64,000 nt of DNA from CBDEVH01 sp965243565 (GTDB lineage: Bacteria > Pseudomonadota > Gammaproteobacteria > Tethybacterales > Persebacteraceae): positions 310,001 through 374,000 of the forward strand of contig OZ251571.1 of assembly GCA_965243565.1 (NCBI GenBank). Direction: 5' to 3'. The notes under the pieces were generated by a model that had not been told where the DNA came from, did no database searches, and saw only the letters and a list, made by a program, of their open reading frames with translations. Position 1 is the stretch's first letter, and every line of letters starts with the position of its first letter. Positions 17,350-25,674 of the stretch are shown piece by piece. The position numbers and the translations under genes were made by a program.

Positions 17350-19177
17350 AGCGAAAGATTCAAAGTCTTCAACAGAAATAAGTAAAGAAGTCATCAACTT
17401 TTATGTTGATGAAGGTATTCGTTCTTATATAATAGAAGCAGCAGCCAGACGTGCTTCATGGAAAAAAACAGGTGAAAGAGGGTTTGAAGATACACTTGTA
17501 GAAATGCTTGGTGCAGGAGCTTCTTCTGTTTTAAAAGCCATTGCAAAACGTTGGAGTATTCCTTTTGTAGATGAACTTCAACCACCGGGAGAGTTATTAA
17601 GTGTTATAGAAGACTCAAAACTATTCAATAAAGATGGTTTTATTTCTATTTATAATGGCGAATACGTGCCATTTCGCACCAACGGCAATACTCTAGATCT
17701 TATATGTAGTAGCCGTCGATCGCGTGATAAAGGAATAAATGACTTTATCCGTTTACGTTTGGTTAACGAAGAGCATATTAATGTTACAACTTCTTTGGCA
17801 AGTAAAGCACTTATAACAAAAGCCTTCCATCTTTATTTTTCAGATGGCTCAAGAGAATTGAACGGTGCATTGCGAAAAATGGAAGCTATGCTTCTTGCAG
17901 GGCAAGATTTTTCAGATTACGATATAGCCGAAGCGGTGGTTTTTTTGTTTGCAAGAGCGGCTTATTCTGGAGCAAGTGATGCCATGATATTTGTAACAGA
18001 AACGTCGGCTCTATACAAACTAAAAATTTCAGGTGTTGCTCTATTGGCTGCAGAAACTGAACCAGTTGTTTTGGCTGCTATATTAAGAGTACTTGTTAAT
18101 GTATTTGCGGGTGAAAATGACAGTTCTTTGGACGAAAGTCCACAAGAAACATTAATTGATTTTAACGATGACCATATGAGCAAAAGTGGTAATATAGACA
18201 AACGCTCAAGACTGATGTTAGAGCGAGCAAAAGGGTTATTAGGAGGTTATCGTTTTCGTTTACAATTAGCAAAGCCACAGCCTAGAACATCGGATGGTGT
18301 TTATGCAGTATTTCGTGTCCTTAAAAAAGAAGCGTCTAACGCATCGCTATCGAAATTAGGCTATGGGAGCAATACGCCACTTTTAAAAACGGCAGTATGT
18401 AGAAAAGAAGGGCTAATACTTTTTGTTGGTACGACTGGTTCTGGTAAAACCACTGGTGCTGACGCAATGGTTGGTGAAGTTGACCCGATTAGACGGTGGG
18501 TTTATACAATTGAAAATCCAATTGAATTCCAACATCCTTTGTTTATGCAGCATGAGGTTAGAGGGGGAAGCGAAGAATATTTAAAAATTATTAAGTCATT
18601 CTTACGATCTAGTCCAGATGTTTGCTTTTTTGGAGAAACGCGCGAGGCAGAAGTAGCACTTCGCCTTTGTGAGTTAGCCTTAACCGGAAGTTTGGTTATA
18701 AGTACCTTACATGCACCCGACGCAGTGTCTGCCATACAAAGAATGAGAGCGTGGGGCATTGATAACAACAGTATAAGCGAAACATTGATTTTAATTGTTG
18801 GTCAACGTTTATTTCCTAGAATTTGTGTCCATTGTTCGGAGCCTATTTCTGGAGAGTTCGGTAAAAAAATACATGAATTGGTTAAAAATTTAAGAGATGA
18901 TTTAAAAGAAATCGTCATGACGAGTGACGTTGTTAAAAAAGCCAACGAAGAAGGTTGTAAACATTGTTTTTATACTGGGTATAGTGGTCAGTGGTTGGTC
19001 TATGAAATGTTGCCTGTTAACGCTGAGTTACGTGCTAAAATTGTAGCAGGTGACGCGCCTGATCAGATGCGACGATTTTTACATAGAGAACAAGATATGT
19101 ATATAGGGATTGCAAGAGGCGTTGGTCATGGTATACTAGATGTTGAAAGTGCGTTACCAGAACTATTAGGAGCTTAA
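17336..19177 (+). CDS. pilQ: Type IVb pilus assembly ATPase (PilQ of R64 type, GspE/VirB11 superfamily)
   Basis: Hexameric cytoplasmic ATPase that powers pilin polymerisation. In the 613-residue protein Walker A (GTTGSGKTTG) is at about residues 364-373. The Asp-box/Walker B region SSPDVCFFGETREAEVA is near 423-440 and the His-box STLHAPD near 459. Two cysteine pairs, CVHC and CKHC near residues 498-546, could bind zinc as in GspE and PilB. The N-terminal 200 residues carry the usual divergent platform-binding domain. The symbol follows R64 use and must not be confused with the type IVa secretin PilQ. It ends 7 bases before the PilR-like gene. Confidence 0.88.
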   Translation: MVQIEAKDSKSSTEISKEVINFYVDEGIRSYIIEAAARRASWKKTGERGFEDTLVEMLGAGASSVLKAIAKRWSIPFVDELQPPGELLSVIEDSKLFNKDGFISIYNGEYVPFRTNGNTLDLICSSRRSRDKGINDFIRLRLVNEEHINVTTSLASKALITKAFHLYFSDGSRELNGALRKMEAMLLAGQDFSDYDIAEAVVFLFARAAYSGASDAMIFVTETSALYKLKISGVALLAAETEPVVLAAILRVLVNVFAGENDSSLDESPQETLIDFNDDHMSKSGNIDKRSRLMLERAKGLLGGYRFRLQLAKPQPRTSDGVYAVFRVLKKEASNASLSKLGYGSNTPLLKTAVCRKEGLILFVGTTGSGKTTGADAMVGEVDPIRRWVYTIENPIEFQHPLFMQHEVRGGSEEYLKIIKSFLRSSPDVCFFGETREAEVALRLCELALTGSLVISTLHAPDAVSAIQRMRAWGIDNNSISETLILIVGQRLFPRICVHCSEPISGEFGKKIHELVKNLRDDLKEIVMTSDVVKKANEEGCKHCFYTGYSGQWLVYEMLPVNAELRAKIVAGDAPDQMRRFLHREQDMYIGIARGVGHGILDVESALPELLGA

Positions 19178-19184
19178 AAAATAT

Positions 19185-20426
19185 ATGTCTAATCAACGTC
19201 CAGGAGTAAAAGGTGACTATTATACTTATACCGGAAAAAATTTAGATGGTGAAAAAGAATCAGGTATGGTTTTTGCAACATCGGTTGCCTTGGCTAAGCG
19301 ATCTGCTGCTAAACGTCTTTTGTCTGTTCAATCAATATTTAAAGACCCAGTAGCAAATATAGCTTGGAATTTGGGAGATGGTTATTCCAAAGAACAAGTT
19401 GCGCGTATGTTTCGTGTTATTGGAGACAACCTCGAAAGAGGGTCATCTTTGCCCGAAAGCATTTCATTGGCTCGACTGTTTGTAAGCGATCCATATTTAC
19501 GTTGTGCTTGTTTTAACATACTAGATCTTATGTCAAGCGGTAAGTCTTTATCGGCTGCTATGGCTGCATCACATTTTAGTGTTGCAGATTGTACTATTGT
19601 GGCATCTGTCAGAGGTGGTGGTGGTGGAGACGCAAATCAAGGAGGCTACGCTAATGCGTTTAGAATTCGTGCGCATGCTTTGGAATTCGAGGCAAAAGGA
19701 GAAAAAGAATTAAATCAAGCATTAGTTCCATTTATTATCTTTTTGATATTTATTATTGTTATGGTATATATACTGTTGTTTGTAATGGGTAAGCATTCTG
19801 GTGATATGTTAAGCGGTGCAATACCCAAGAGAAATCAAATAGGTTTTGTCGGGGGGTATATTAACTTTTTGCAGGATCTCCAAGAAAACATAGGGCTATA
19901 TACTACTATATATTTTACGTTTGGAGCGGGGATTATTTTCCCTTTATTTGTAAAGCAACTGCGTTATAAAATGATATCATTCGCTTTTCCATCATTTTCA
20001 AAATTTAAATTAGAGCTAGATCAATACAAGACTTGGCAATTATGGCAGTTACTTCGAATTTCAGGTGTGGATAATGTCCGTATTTTTGCATTAACAGCTA
20101 AAATTGTTGATAACCCACTAATAATGCAGCAAAATAAAGCGATAATGGAGCAAACCAGACGAGGAAGAGGGCTTGCTGTAATCGTTCGAGATGTGATAAA
20201 ATCAGCACGATTAAGAGAGCAGCTAACCTCCGTTCTTGAAGGAAAGTCAGCAGACAAAGGCATGGATATAGTATTATCATTACTACAATTACAAGTAAAC
20301 GAATACAAAAATAGAGCAGTCTTATTATTTGGTGGTATGACAAAAGGTATTGTCGCACTTGCTCTGGTTAGTATGATGCTAATGATTATTGGGCCCTCTT
20401 TTATGCTAATGGCCAATATAAATTAA
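19185..20426 (+). CDS. pilR: Type IVb pilus inner-membrane platform protein (PilR/GspF family)
   Basis: A 413-residue polytopic protein of the T2SSF family that forms the inner-membrane platform on which the ATPase acts. Three hydrophobic segments are visible: about residues 183-206 (PFIIFLIFIIVMVYILLFV), about 236-260, and the C-terminal 385-410 (GIVALALVSMMLMIIGPSFML). The cytoplasmic helical domain precedes the first membrane segment (FRVIGDNLERGSSLPESI), and a second copy precedes the last one, as in GspF and PilC. It follows the ATPase directly, as pilR follows pilQ in R64. Confidence 0.85.
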   Translation: MSNQRPGVKGDYYTYTGKNLDGEKESGMVFATSVALAKRSAAKRLLSVQSIFKDPVANIAWNLGDGYSKEQVARMFRVIGDNLERGSSLPESISLARLFVSDPYLRCACFNILDLMSSGKSLSAAMAASHFSVADCTIVASVRGGGGGDANQGGYANAFRIRAHALEFEAKGEKELNQALVPFIIFLIFIIVMVYILLFVMGKHSGDMLSGAIPKRNQIGFVGGYINFLQDLQENIGLYTTIYFTFGAGIIFPLFVKQLRYKMISFAFPSFSKFKLELDQYKTWQLWQLLRISGVDNVRIFALTAKIVDNPLIMQQNKAIMEQTRRGRGLAVIVRDVIKSARLREQLTSVLEGKSADKGMDIVLSLLQLQVNEYKNRAVLLFGGMTKGIVALALVSMMLMIIGPSFMLMANIN

Positions 20427-20472
20427 AGAATTTTTAATAAAACAAAAACTATAAAAAAAAAAGGAGAAAATA

Positions 20473-21039
20473 ATGAAAATTATAAATAAAATAAGCATAA
20501 TCAAAGGTCGCTTGCGTCAAGTAGGTTTTACACTGGTGGAACTTGCTTTGGTGGTTGCTGCTTTGGCGATTATTTCAGTTAGTGCTATTGTTGTAAGTGA
20601 TAGTGTGTTAAGCAATGCACGTTCATCGTCAATGATTAGTCAAATTAACACAGTACAGACATCTGCCGAATTGGCAAGAGTACATACCAGTTGTAGGGCT
20701 TTAAAATTGAATTTCTTAGTAACTGATGCAAACGCTGCCGATAATTCATGTGGTAAAGCCAACCTTGCAGGCTGGGAAGGTCCATATATAAGGAATGCAA
20801 TTATTTTGACTACTGGTATAATGAGTCTTGAGACTGTAGCCGCTGGTGCGGAGATGGAAATGAAAGTGGTAGGTGGGATTGCAATTCTTGAGGTGGAAGC
20901 AGGCTCAAATGACGTTTTAGATGGCATAGTGGCTAGCGTTTGTCCAGATAATCTAGCAGCTTCCTCTCTGGCTAATATTAGTGCTACGAAAACTTGTTTT
21001 AGTACCGGTAGTGTAGTAAATCTCTATATGTCTCAATAA
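20473..21039 (+). CDS. Type IV prepilin, probable major pilin (PilS position)
   Basis: A 188-residue prepilin with an 18-residue leader ending in RQVG and mature N-terminus FTLVELALVVAALAIISVSA (Phe1, Glu5). This is a standard hydrophobic assembly helix. The mature protein of about 170 residues has a C-terminal cysteine pair (ASVCPDN and KTCFSTG, about 20 residues apart) that would close a D-loop. Another pair lies at SCRA and SCGK. It is the first pilin after the platform gene, has AAAGGAGAAA before its ATG and is followed by a strong terminator. These features fit the most highly expressed pilin. The order platform gene then pilin matches pilR-pilS. Confidence 0.82.
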   Translation: MKIINKISIIKGRLRQVGFTLVELALVVAALAIISVSAIVVSDSVLSNARSSSMISQINTVQTSAELARVHTSCRALKLNFLVTDANAADNSCGKANLAGWEGPYIRNAIILTTGIMSLETVAAGAEMEMKVVGGIAILEVEAGSNDVLDGIVASVCPDNLAASSLANISATKTCFSTGSVVNLYMSQ

Positions 21040-21087
21040 TGGTATCTGATTTGTAATTTTACTAAAACAATATTCATTAAAATTTGG

Positions 21088-21122
21088 TTTAGAAGTATTT
21101 TTTAATACTTCTAAACTTTTTT
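21088..21122 (+). terminator. Strong terminator inside the pilus locus
   Basis: A perfect 12-bp stem (arms TTTAGAAGTATT and AATACTTCTAAA) with a TTTT loop is followed by CTTTTTT. It lies after the probable major pilin gene and ends only 13 bases before the ATG of the next prepilin. Downstream genes therefore depend on readthrough unless they have their own promoter. Confidence 0.9.
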
Positions 21123-21135
21123 AACAGATAAAGCA

Positions 21136-22044
21136 ATGAAATTTAAGCAAAAAGGTGTAACACTGGTTGAACTTTCTTTGGGGCTAGTTGCAACAGCTGT
21201 AATTGTGGGGGCGTTATTCCCACAATTAGCGCTTGTATTTAGACATATTGAAAGCATACACAACGATAAATTTACGTCACATATTCGTCAAATACTTGTA
21301 GAATTTTACCGAAGAAATCCAGAGGATTTTGTTTCTAATGGAGCTCCCGCTGCCACAGTAGTGGATGTTGTTGATATTAATGAGTTTGCAACAGGAGCAT
21401 TGGATGATGTCAGTGTTGATTTTAATAATGAAACATGGCATTATGTGGCTTGCTCAACAAGTGGTCAAATTACGGTACAGCCAGGGGGCGTTCTTAATTT
21501 CTGTGATATCATAGGCTACCGTAACGATGCTCCTCTTACTCTTAATTTAAACAATCGAAATTTGAATTTTTGGAATGGTCTAGTAAACGACGATACAATT
21601 GAGAGATTCGAAATAATTTCTGGACGTTCAATTATTCAAGATCAAATCGACATTACCCGACAGCGTGTAGAAAGGGTGAGAGAGAATTTAGAACAACACG
21701 CGGACACACTATTTCGCACAGCAAAACAAAGAGCATATAGAGTAAATCGTTATGTGGACCATTCAGTAGAAGATACTTATAAAACCAATTATGACTATGA
21801 TGGTCGAGCAATTTTTGATCGAAGTCCCGCTATTAATCATGGCGAACGAGCGGCGCTTGGCTTTAATACTAATGATCTTATAACTCCCTTATCAACTGAT
21901 CTTATTCAAATTGATAATACATCAGCAAATATAAGATCGAATGATCATGGGCATGACCCTCCATATACTGCAGAAGTTTTTGTTATTATAAATGCGGGTG
22001 GTCTTGCTATCAGAGTGAGTAGTTTAGCAGTCACAAAAAACTAG
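21136..22044 (+). CDS. Large prepilin-like protein, first of module 1
   Basis: A 302-residue prepilin with leader MKFKQKG and mature start VTLVELSLGLVATAVIVGA (Glu5 present). The body is large for a pilin. It shares a diagnostic block with the next gene: FNNETWHYVACS, then FCDIIGYRND, a Trp-containing FWNGLV, an Arg-rich helix (TRQRVERVRENLEQH), and the C-terminal NDLITPLSTDLIQIDNT followed by PPYTAEVFV. Two cysteines in the C-S/F-C-D block are conserved between the two and could pair. Probably a minor pilin at the fibre tip. No family name is recognised. It begins just behind the terminator at 21088-21122. Confidence 0.8.
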   Translation: MKFKQKGVTLVELSLGLVATAVIVGALFPQLALVFRHIESIHNDKFTSHIRQILVEFYRRNPEDFVSNGAPAATVVDVVDINEFATGALDDVSVDFNNETWHYVACSTSGQITVQPGGVLNFCDIIGYRNDAPLTLNLNNRNLNFWNGLVNDDTIERFEIISGRSIIQDQIDITRQRVERVRENLEQHADTLFRTAKQRAYRVNRYVDHSVEDTYKTNYDYDGRAIFDRSPAINHGERAALGFNTNDLITPLSTDLIQIDNTSANIRSNDHGHDPPYTAEVFVIINAGGLAIRVSSLAVTKN

Positions 22045-22123
22045 CTAAAAAAATAGGTAATTATTGATAAATTACATATAATAGTACTTAAAAGATACAA
22101 ATCTAAATATTAATTTATTAACA

Positions 22124-23050
22124 ATGAAAATTCAGATTAAAAATCAAAGAGGTGTAACACTGGTTGAAATAGCCATATCTATTGTGCTATTATCTGTGCT
22201 TATAACTGTGCTGTTTAATGCGCTGGGTAATGCAATAGGAAGTATTCAGTATATTAAAAACGAAAAATTTTCACAACATATGCAAAAAACGGTTCTTGAA
22301 TATTACAAACAAAATGTTTCAGATCCTGCTGTAAATCCGCGGACGAGTCAATTCATGGTTGGTGCAGGTAACCCTGCGCCAGTACACATACCTGCAGCTG
22401 CTATAAATCCATTTTCATCTGGCGTTGTTACAGATGTTGCTATTGATTTTAATAACAATAGATGGTGGTATGTGAACTGCTCGTTTAATAATCCTAATAA
22501 CGTTATAGCAGTAGGGGAGCAAAATTGGCGCTTTTGTGACATAGTTGCTTACAGAAATGAGAATCAATTGCCTGTAGCCGATTTAGTAATGACAAATATT
22601 GCGTTTTGGAATAATAGATTAAATGCCAATGTAATTGATGACTACATTATTATATCTGGTAGTAATGTAGTACATGAGGCTGTTTCACAAACACGCAAAT
22701 CTGTTAAGAGAGTTCGTGATTTATTAGAAAATTATTACGTGCTACTTGTTTCGCATACAGAAGAACAACCTTATTTTATTAATCGATTTGCAGGTCATGA
22801 TGGTTTTAATAAGCAAAGTCAAACTTCATATGATGTACGATCGGCATTAAATTCAGACAATGTACTAGATAATAATGAATTATCTGCTATAGGTCTTGTG
22901 CCTAATGACTTAATAACACCGTTCGGAAGCATACAAATTGATAACACAAATAACAATAGGTTCCCTTATACAGCACAGGTGTTTGTTAATTTTCAAGATG
23001 TTAATGCGGACACTCTTAAAATCAGTACACTTGCTGTTTCTAAACTTTAA
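22124..23050 (+). CDS. Large prepilin-like protein, second of module 1
   Basis: A 308-residue prepilin with leader MKIQIKNQRG and mature start VTLVEIAISIVLLSVLITV (Glu5 present). It is a clear paralogue of the gene at 21136, with matching blocks: DFNNNRWWYVNCS, RFCDIVAYRNE, IAFWNNRLN, TRKSVKRVRDLLENYY, PNDLITPFGSIQIDNTNNN and PYTAQVFV. Cysteines in the NCS and FCD segments are retained. Presumed minor pilin. It is followed after 12 bases by a small secreted protein gene, giving a prepilin-prepilin-secreted protein unit that recurs immediately downstream. Confidence 0.8.
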   Translation: MKIQIKNQRGVTLVEIAISIVLLSVLITVLFNALGNAIGSIQYIKNEKFSQHMQKTVLEYYKQNVSDPAVNPRTSQFMVGAGNPAPVHIPAAAINPFSSGVVTDVAIDFNNNRWWYVNCSFNNPNNVIAVGEQNWRFCDIVAYRNENQLPVADLVMTNIAFWNNRLNANVIDDYIIISGSNVVHEAVSQTRKSVKRVRDLLENYYVLLVSHTEEQPYFINRFAGHDGFNKQSQTSYDVRSALNSDNVLDNNELSAIGLVPNDLITPFGSIQIDNTNNNRFPYTAQVFVNFQDVNADTLKISTLAVSKL

Positions 23051-23062
23051 TAGGAAAAAATT

Positions 23063-23737
23063 ATGAAAAAAAACATTATAAAATTAATAAGTATTGGCTT
23101 GGTTTTTTCTGCACAGGTACATGCAGAAGAAGTTGATTTATTTGATTACTGCAAGCAAATGGCAAAAGGATTCGCGATATTAGAGGTTAAAACTCAATTA
23201 AACTCAAAAGATGATTTAAATACCTGCCGTCAATATATTGCTGAATTAGGAGAATTACGTAAACAATTTATCGTCATTGAAGAGTTCGATAGTTTGATTG
23301 ATGAAGAGGAAGCCGAAGAAGCAATAGTTGAAGAAGATTATGTCACAGTTGATGATGCTATTTTACTAATACAGAATGAAATAAATAGTCTAAAATCTAA
23401 AATTGATAAAGATATAAGCAAGCAATTAGAAAAAATTAAAAGTGAGCAGCAACCAATTATTACTAATATTGAACAAAATCCAAATGTATCGCCTGTTGAA
23501 GAGCAAAAGCAACGGACAGTAGCAATACAACAACCTAAATCGTTTGAAATGGTTACATTCGTTGGACAGTTGCGTCAAGGGGGAGAGGATAAATACATAA
23601 TCCAGGTGGATGGCAACCTAATCCAATTAACTGAACAAGAAATGTACAAAGGATTTGCTTTTACAAAACAAGGTGACAATTATTATTTGGGAGATATAAA
23701 AGTGGCGGATAATCTAGAAACATTGGAATCTAACTAA
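23063..23737 (+). CDS. Secreted two-domain protein ending module 1, PilP/GspC-HR-like C-terminus
   Basis: A 224-residue protein with a signal peptide (cleavage near VHAEE, residue 22). The N-terminal region has two cysteines in the pattern FDYCKQMAKG and NTCRQYIAELGELR. An acidic and coiled-coil linker follows (DEEEAEEAIVEED, then KSKIDKDISKQLEKIK). The C-terminal 60 residues, from MVTFVGQLRQGGEDKYII to YYLGDIKV, have the beta pattern of the homology-region domain in PilP and GspC, which contact the secretin. The same layout recurs in the gene at 25675. The HR-domain call is by pattern only. The function is unknown, but a role in the alignment complex is plausible. Confidence 0.55.
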   Translation: MKKNIIKLISIGLVFSAQVHAEEVDLFDYCKQMAKGFAILEVKTQLNSKDDLNTCRQYIAELGELRKQFIVIEEFDSLIDEEEAEEAIVEEDYVTVDDAILLIQNEINSLKSKIDKDISKQLEKIKSEQQPIITNIEQNPNVSPVEEQKQRTVAIQQPKSFEMVTFVGQLRQGGEDKYIIQVDGNLIQLTEQEMYKGFAFTKQGDNYYLGDIKVADNLETLESN

Positions 23738-23789
23738 ATATTAGATTGTAGTTTAATGCGACATTATCATTTCATTCAGGAAGCGATTA

Positions 23790-24653
23790 GTGATTAATTC
23801 TAGGAGACACAATTATAACTATGTACATAGTCAAAAAGGATTGGCATTATTATCGCTGATTCTTTTATTGGGTATAGTTTTAGGTGTAGCGTTGGTTGCA
23901 TTTTATAATGTAATCGCAGAAGAGCGTTTAGCACTCCAAAATAATACCACTGATGAAAAATTACAAACTGTAGTTGATGACACAGAGGCTTATTATAGGC
24001 ATAATCCTGATTTCACTGCACCCGGTTTTGCAGCTAATGTCTGTTCTTTTGCACTGGCAGTTAGTCCTCCGTTTGGATGTGCATTATCGCCGACTCAATT
24101 TTGGGGACGAGAAGGCGAGGTTACATTTTTTAATATCCTTATTTTTGAACCTAATGCTGATCTTGCTGATAATGCAACGGTGCCAGTGGCTGCGATTAAT
24201 GGAGAACAGATACAGTTAAACGCACAGCGAAATCTAAGAGAGCAACTTCGTAGAATCGTCTCAGTCATAGAAATAAACCATCAGCAAATGCACCAAATCA
24301 ATGCTGGTGGTCATGCAGATACTGGTGTTAATTTGTATTGTTTGAATGGGAACTCTCAAATAGGTCTATTGGGGTGTGAAAGCGATTGGACACCCCTACC
24401 TGCTGCTTTCTTAAGTGCGTACTTAGCACCAGGAGATCAGGTATCTCCGTTCGGTACTCCTATTGTATACCAGACAGCAGGGACTGTCACCTTAACTGAT
24501 GTCATTGACAACTATACAATCAGACCGAATGATTCTTATGATGTTGTGGCAGCCGTAGTTTCTGCAACTACACCTTGGGATAATAATGGGGTGGCTTTTC
24601 GAGAATGGGCTGTGGCACTAAAGGGAAATGCATACCATGATCTCGCGCAATAA
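23790..24653 (+). CDS. Prepilin-like protein lacking Glu5, first of module 2
   Basis: A 287-residue protein starting at GTG 23790 (AGGA about 9 bases upstream). The leader ends in HSQKG and is followed by LALLSLILLLGIVLGVALVAF. The +5 position is Ser instead of Glu. Pseudopilins that begin the fibre tip, such as GspK and PilX-like proteins, also lack Glu5, so a tip position is a reasonable inference. The body has a helix DEKLQTVVDDTEAYYRHNPDF like its neighbours, a second helix LREQLRRIVSVIEINHQQM, and four cysteines in two groups (NVCSFA/GCAL and YCLNG/GCES). It overlaps the next prepilin gene. Confidence 0.7.
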   Translation: MINSRRHNYNYVHSQKGLALLSLILLLGIVLGVALVAFYNVIAEERLALQNNTTDEKLQTVVDDTEAYYRHNPDFTAPGFAANVCSFALAVSPPFGCALSPTQFWGREGEVTFFNILIFEPNADLADNATVPVAAINGEQIQLNAQRNLREQLRRIVSVIEINHQQMHQINAGGHADTGVNLYCLNGNSQIGLLGCESDWTPLPAAFLSAYLAPGDQVSPFGTPIVYQTAGTVTLTDVIDNYTIRPNDSYDVVAAVVSATTPWDNNGVAFREWAVALKGNAYHDLAQ

Positions 24654-25629
24654 AGGTATTACGCTTATAGAAATGGCAATAACTATTGCCGTACTTACTG
24701 TTTTAACTGGCGCAGTATTAGTGTCAGTGCCATTTGATTTGTTAAGTAATCTTCGTCAAAAAAATCATAAAGATTCTGTTGGTATTGTTTTGGATGCCTA
24801 CTATCAAGTAAATATTGGAAATTTAGTTTTTCCCACTGCTGCGGACGTGATTCTAACTACTATTAGTTTTGATGAGATAGAAGCCATTGGGAGGAATCTT
24901 AAACTTAATCAAGAAATAAATTTTAGTCAAGATTCTGGTGGGAGAAATTGGTTTTATGCGCAATGTTCAACATCAGGATTTTTGGATCATGCTGACATCT
25001 TTGTTTCTATAGATTCTTCCACTAAAATATCATATTGTGGTCTTGTTGCTTATACAACGGGTGAAGCGGGGGCACCACTTGCGAATGATGTTATTAAAAA
25101 CAAAACTATAGCAGATTGGCAAAATGCAACAGTGAATCCAGCAATCGAAGATTATGTTATTGTCGAAGGTCGAAGAGGTGTGAGTGCTGAAATAAACAAA
25201 ACATCTGATAAATTAAATGCAGTTGTAACAGCATTTGAAGAGTACTATAGACTTTTAGATTCGAATGACCCTGTCGCAGGTATCGCAATTAATCGATTTT
25301 CTCATACACCATCACAGAATTATGATTTACAGAGAAGAACGATTGATAAAATATCAATTTTACGCAATACTGAAGTAAAAGCTAATGATGATCATTTACT
25401 TACACGAAGTTATCAGGCTATAATGAAAATTTCAGACGAGACTCTTAATACAGGGTTTGGCGAAATACAATTTGATAATGGCTCCACCAGCATACGAACA
25501 TCTTCTCACACAACACCGGCTTATAAGGTGTACCAAGGACCACCCTATACAGTTGAGTTATGGGTAGAGTTATCCGGGAATGGTGCTATAATGCGGAAGA
25601 CGGCATCATCTAAAATTTACGGGTATTAA
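24637..25629 (+). CDS. Large prepilin-like protein, second of module 2
   Basis: A 330-residue prepilin with leader MISRNKG and mature start ITLIEMAITIAVLTVLTGA (Glu5 present). ATG 24637 is chosen over ATG 24628, because GGGA is better spaced for it and the leader is then a typical seven residues. Its body is a divergent paralogue of the genes at 21136 and 22124. It shares NWFYAQCS, YCGLVAY, an ITxWQN-like Trp segment, the helix AVVTAFEEYYRLLDS, FGEIQFDNGS and a C-terminal PPYTVELWVEL. The overlap with the preceding prepilin gene (17 bases) suggests coupled translation. Presumed minor pilin. Confidence 0.78.
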   Translation: MISRNKGITLIEMAITIAVLTVLTGAVLVSVPFDLLSNLRQKNHKDSVGIVLDAYYQVNIGNLVFPTAADVILTTISFDEIEAIGRNLKLNQEINFSQDSGGRNWFYAQCSTSGFLDHADIFVSIDSSTKISYCGLVAYTTGEAGAPLANDVIKNKTIADWQNATVNPAIEDYVIVEGRRGVSAEINKTSDKLNAVVTAFEEYYRLLDSNDPVAGIAINRFSHTPSQNYDLQRRTIDKISILRNTEVKANDDHLLTRSYQAIMKISDETLNTGFGEIQFDNGSTSIRTSSHTTPAYKVYQGPPYTVELWVELSGNGAIMRKTASSKIYGY

Positions 25630-25674
25630 TGGTATTAATACAATAAAAAATACAAATTTTAAAGGGGTTTTACT

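Noticed and set aside
22045..22123. Promoter between the first two module prepilins (TTGATA and TATAAT)
   Set aside because: The two boxes are only about 7 bases apart, too close for sigma-70.
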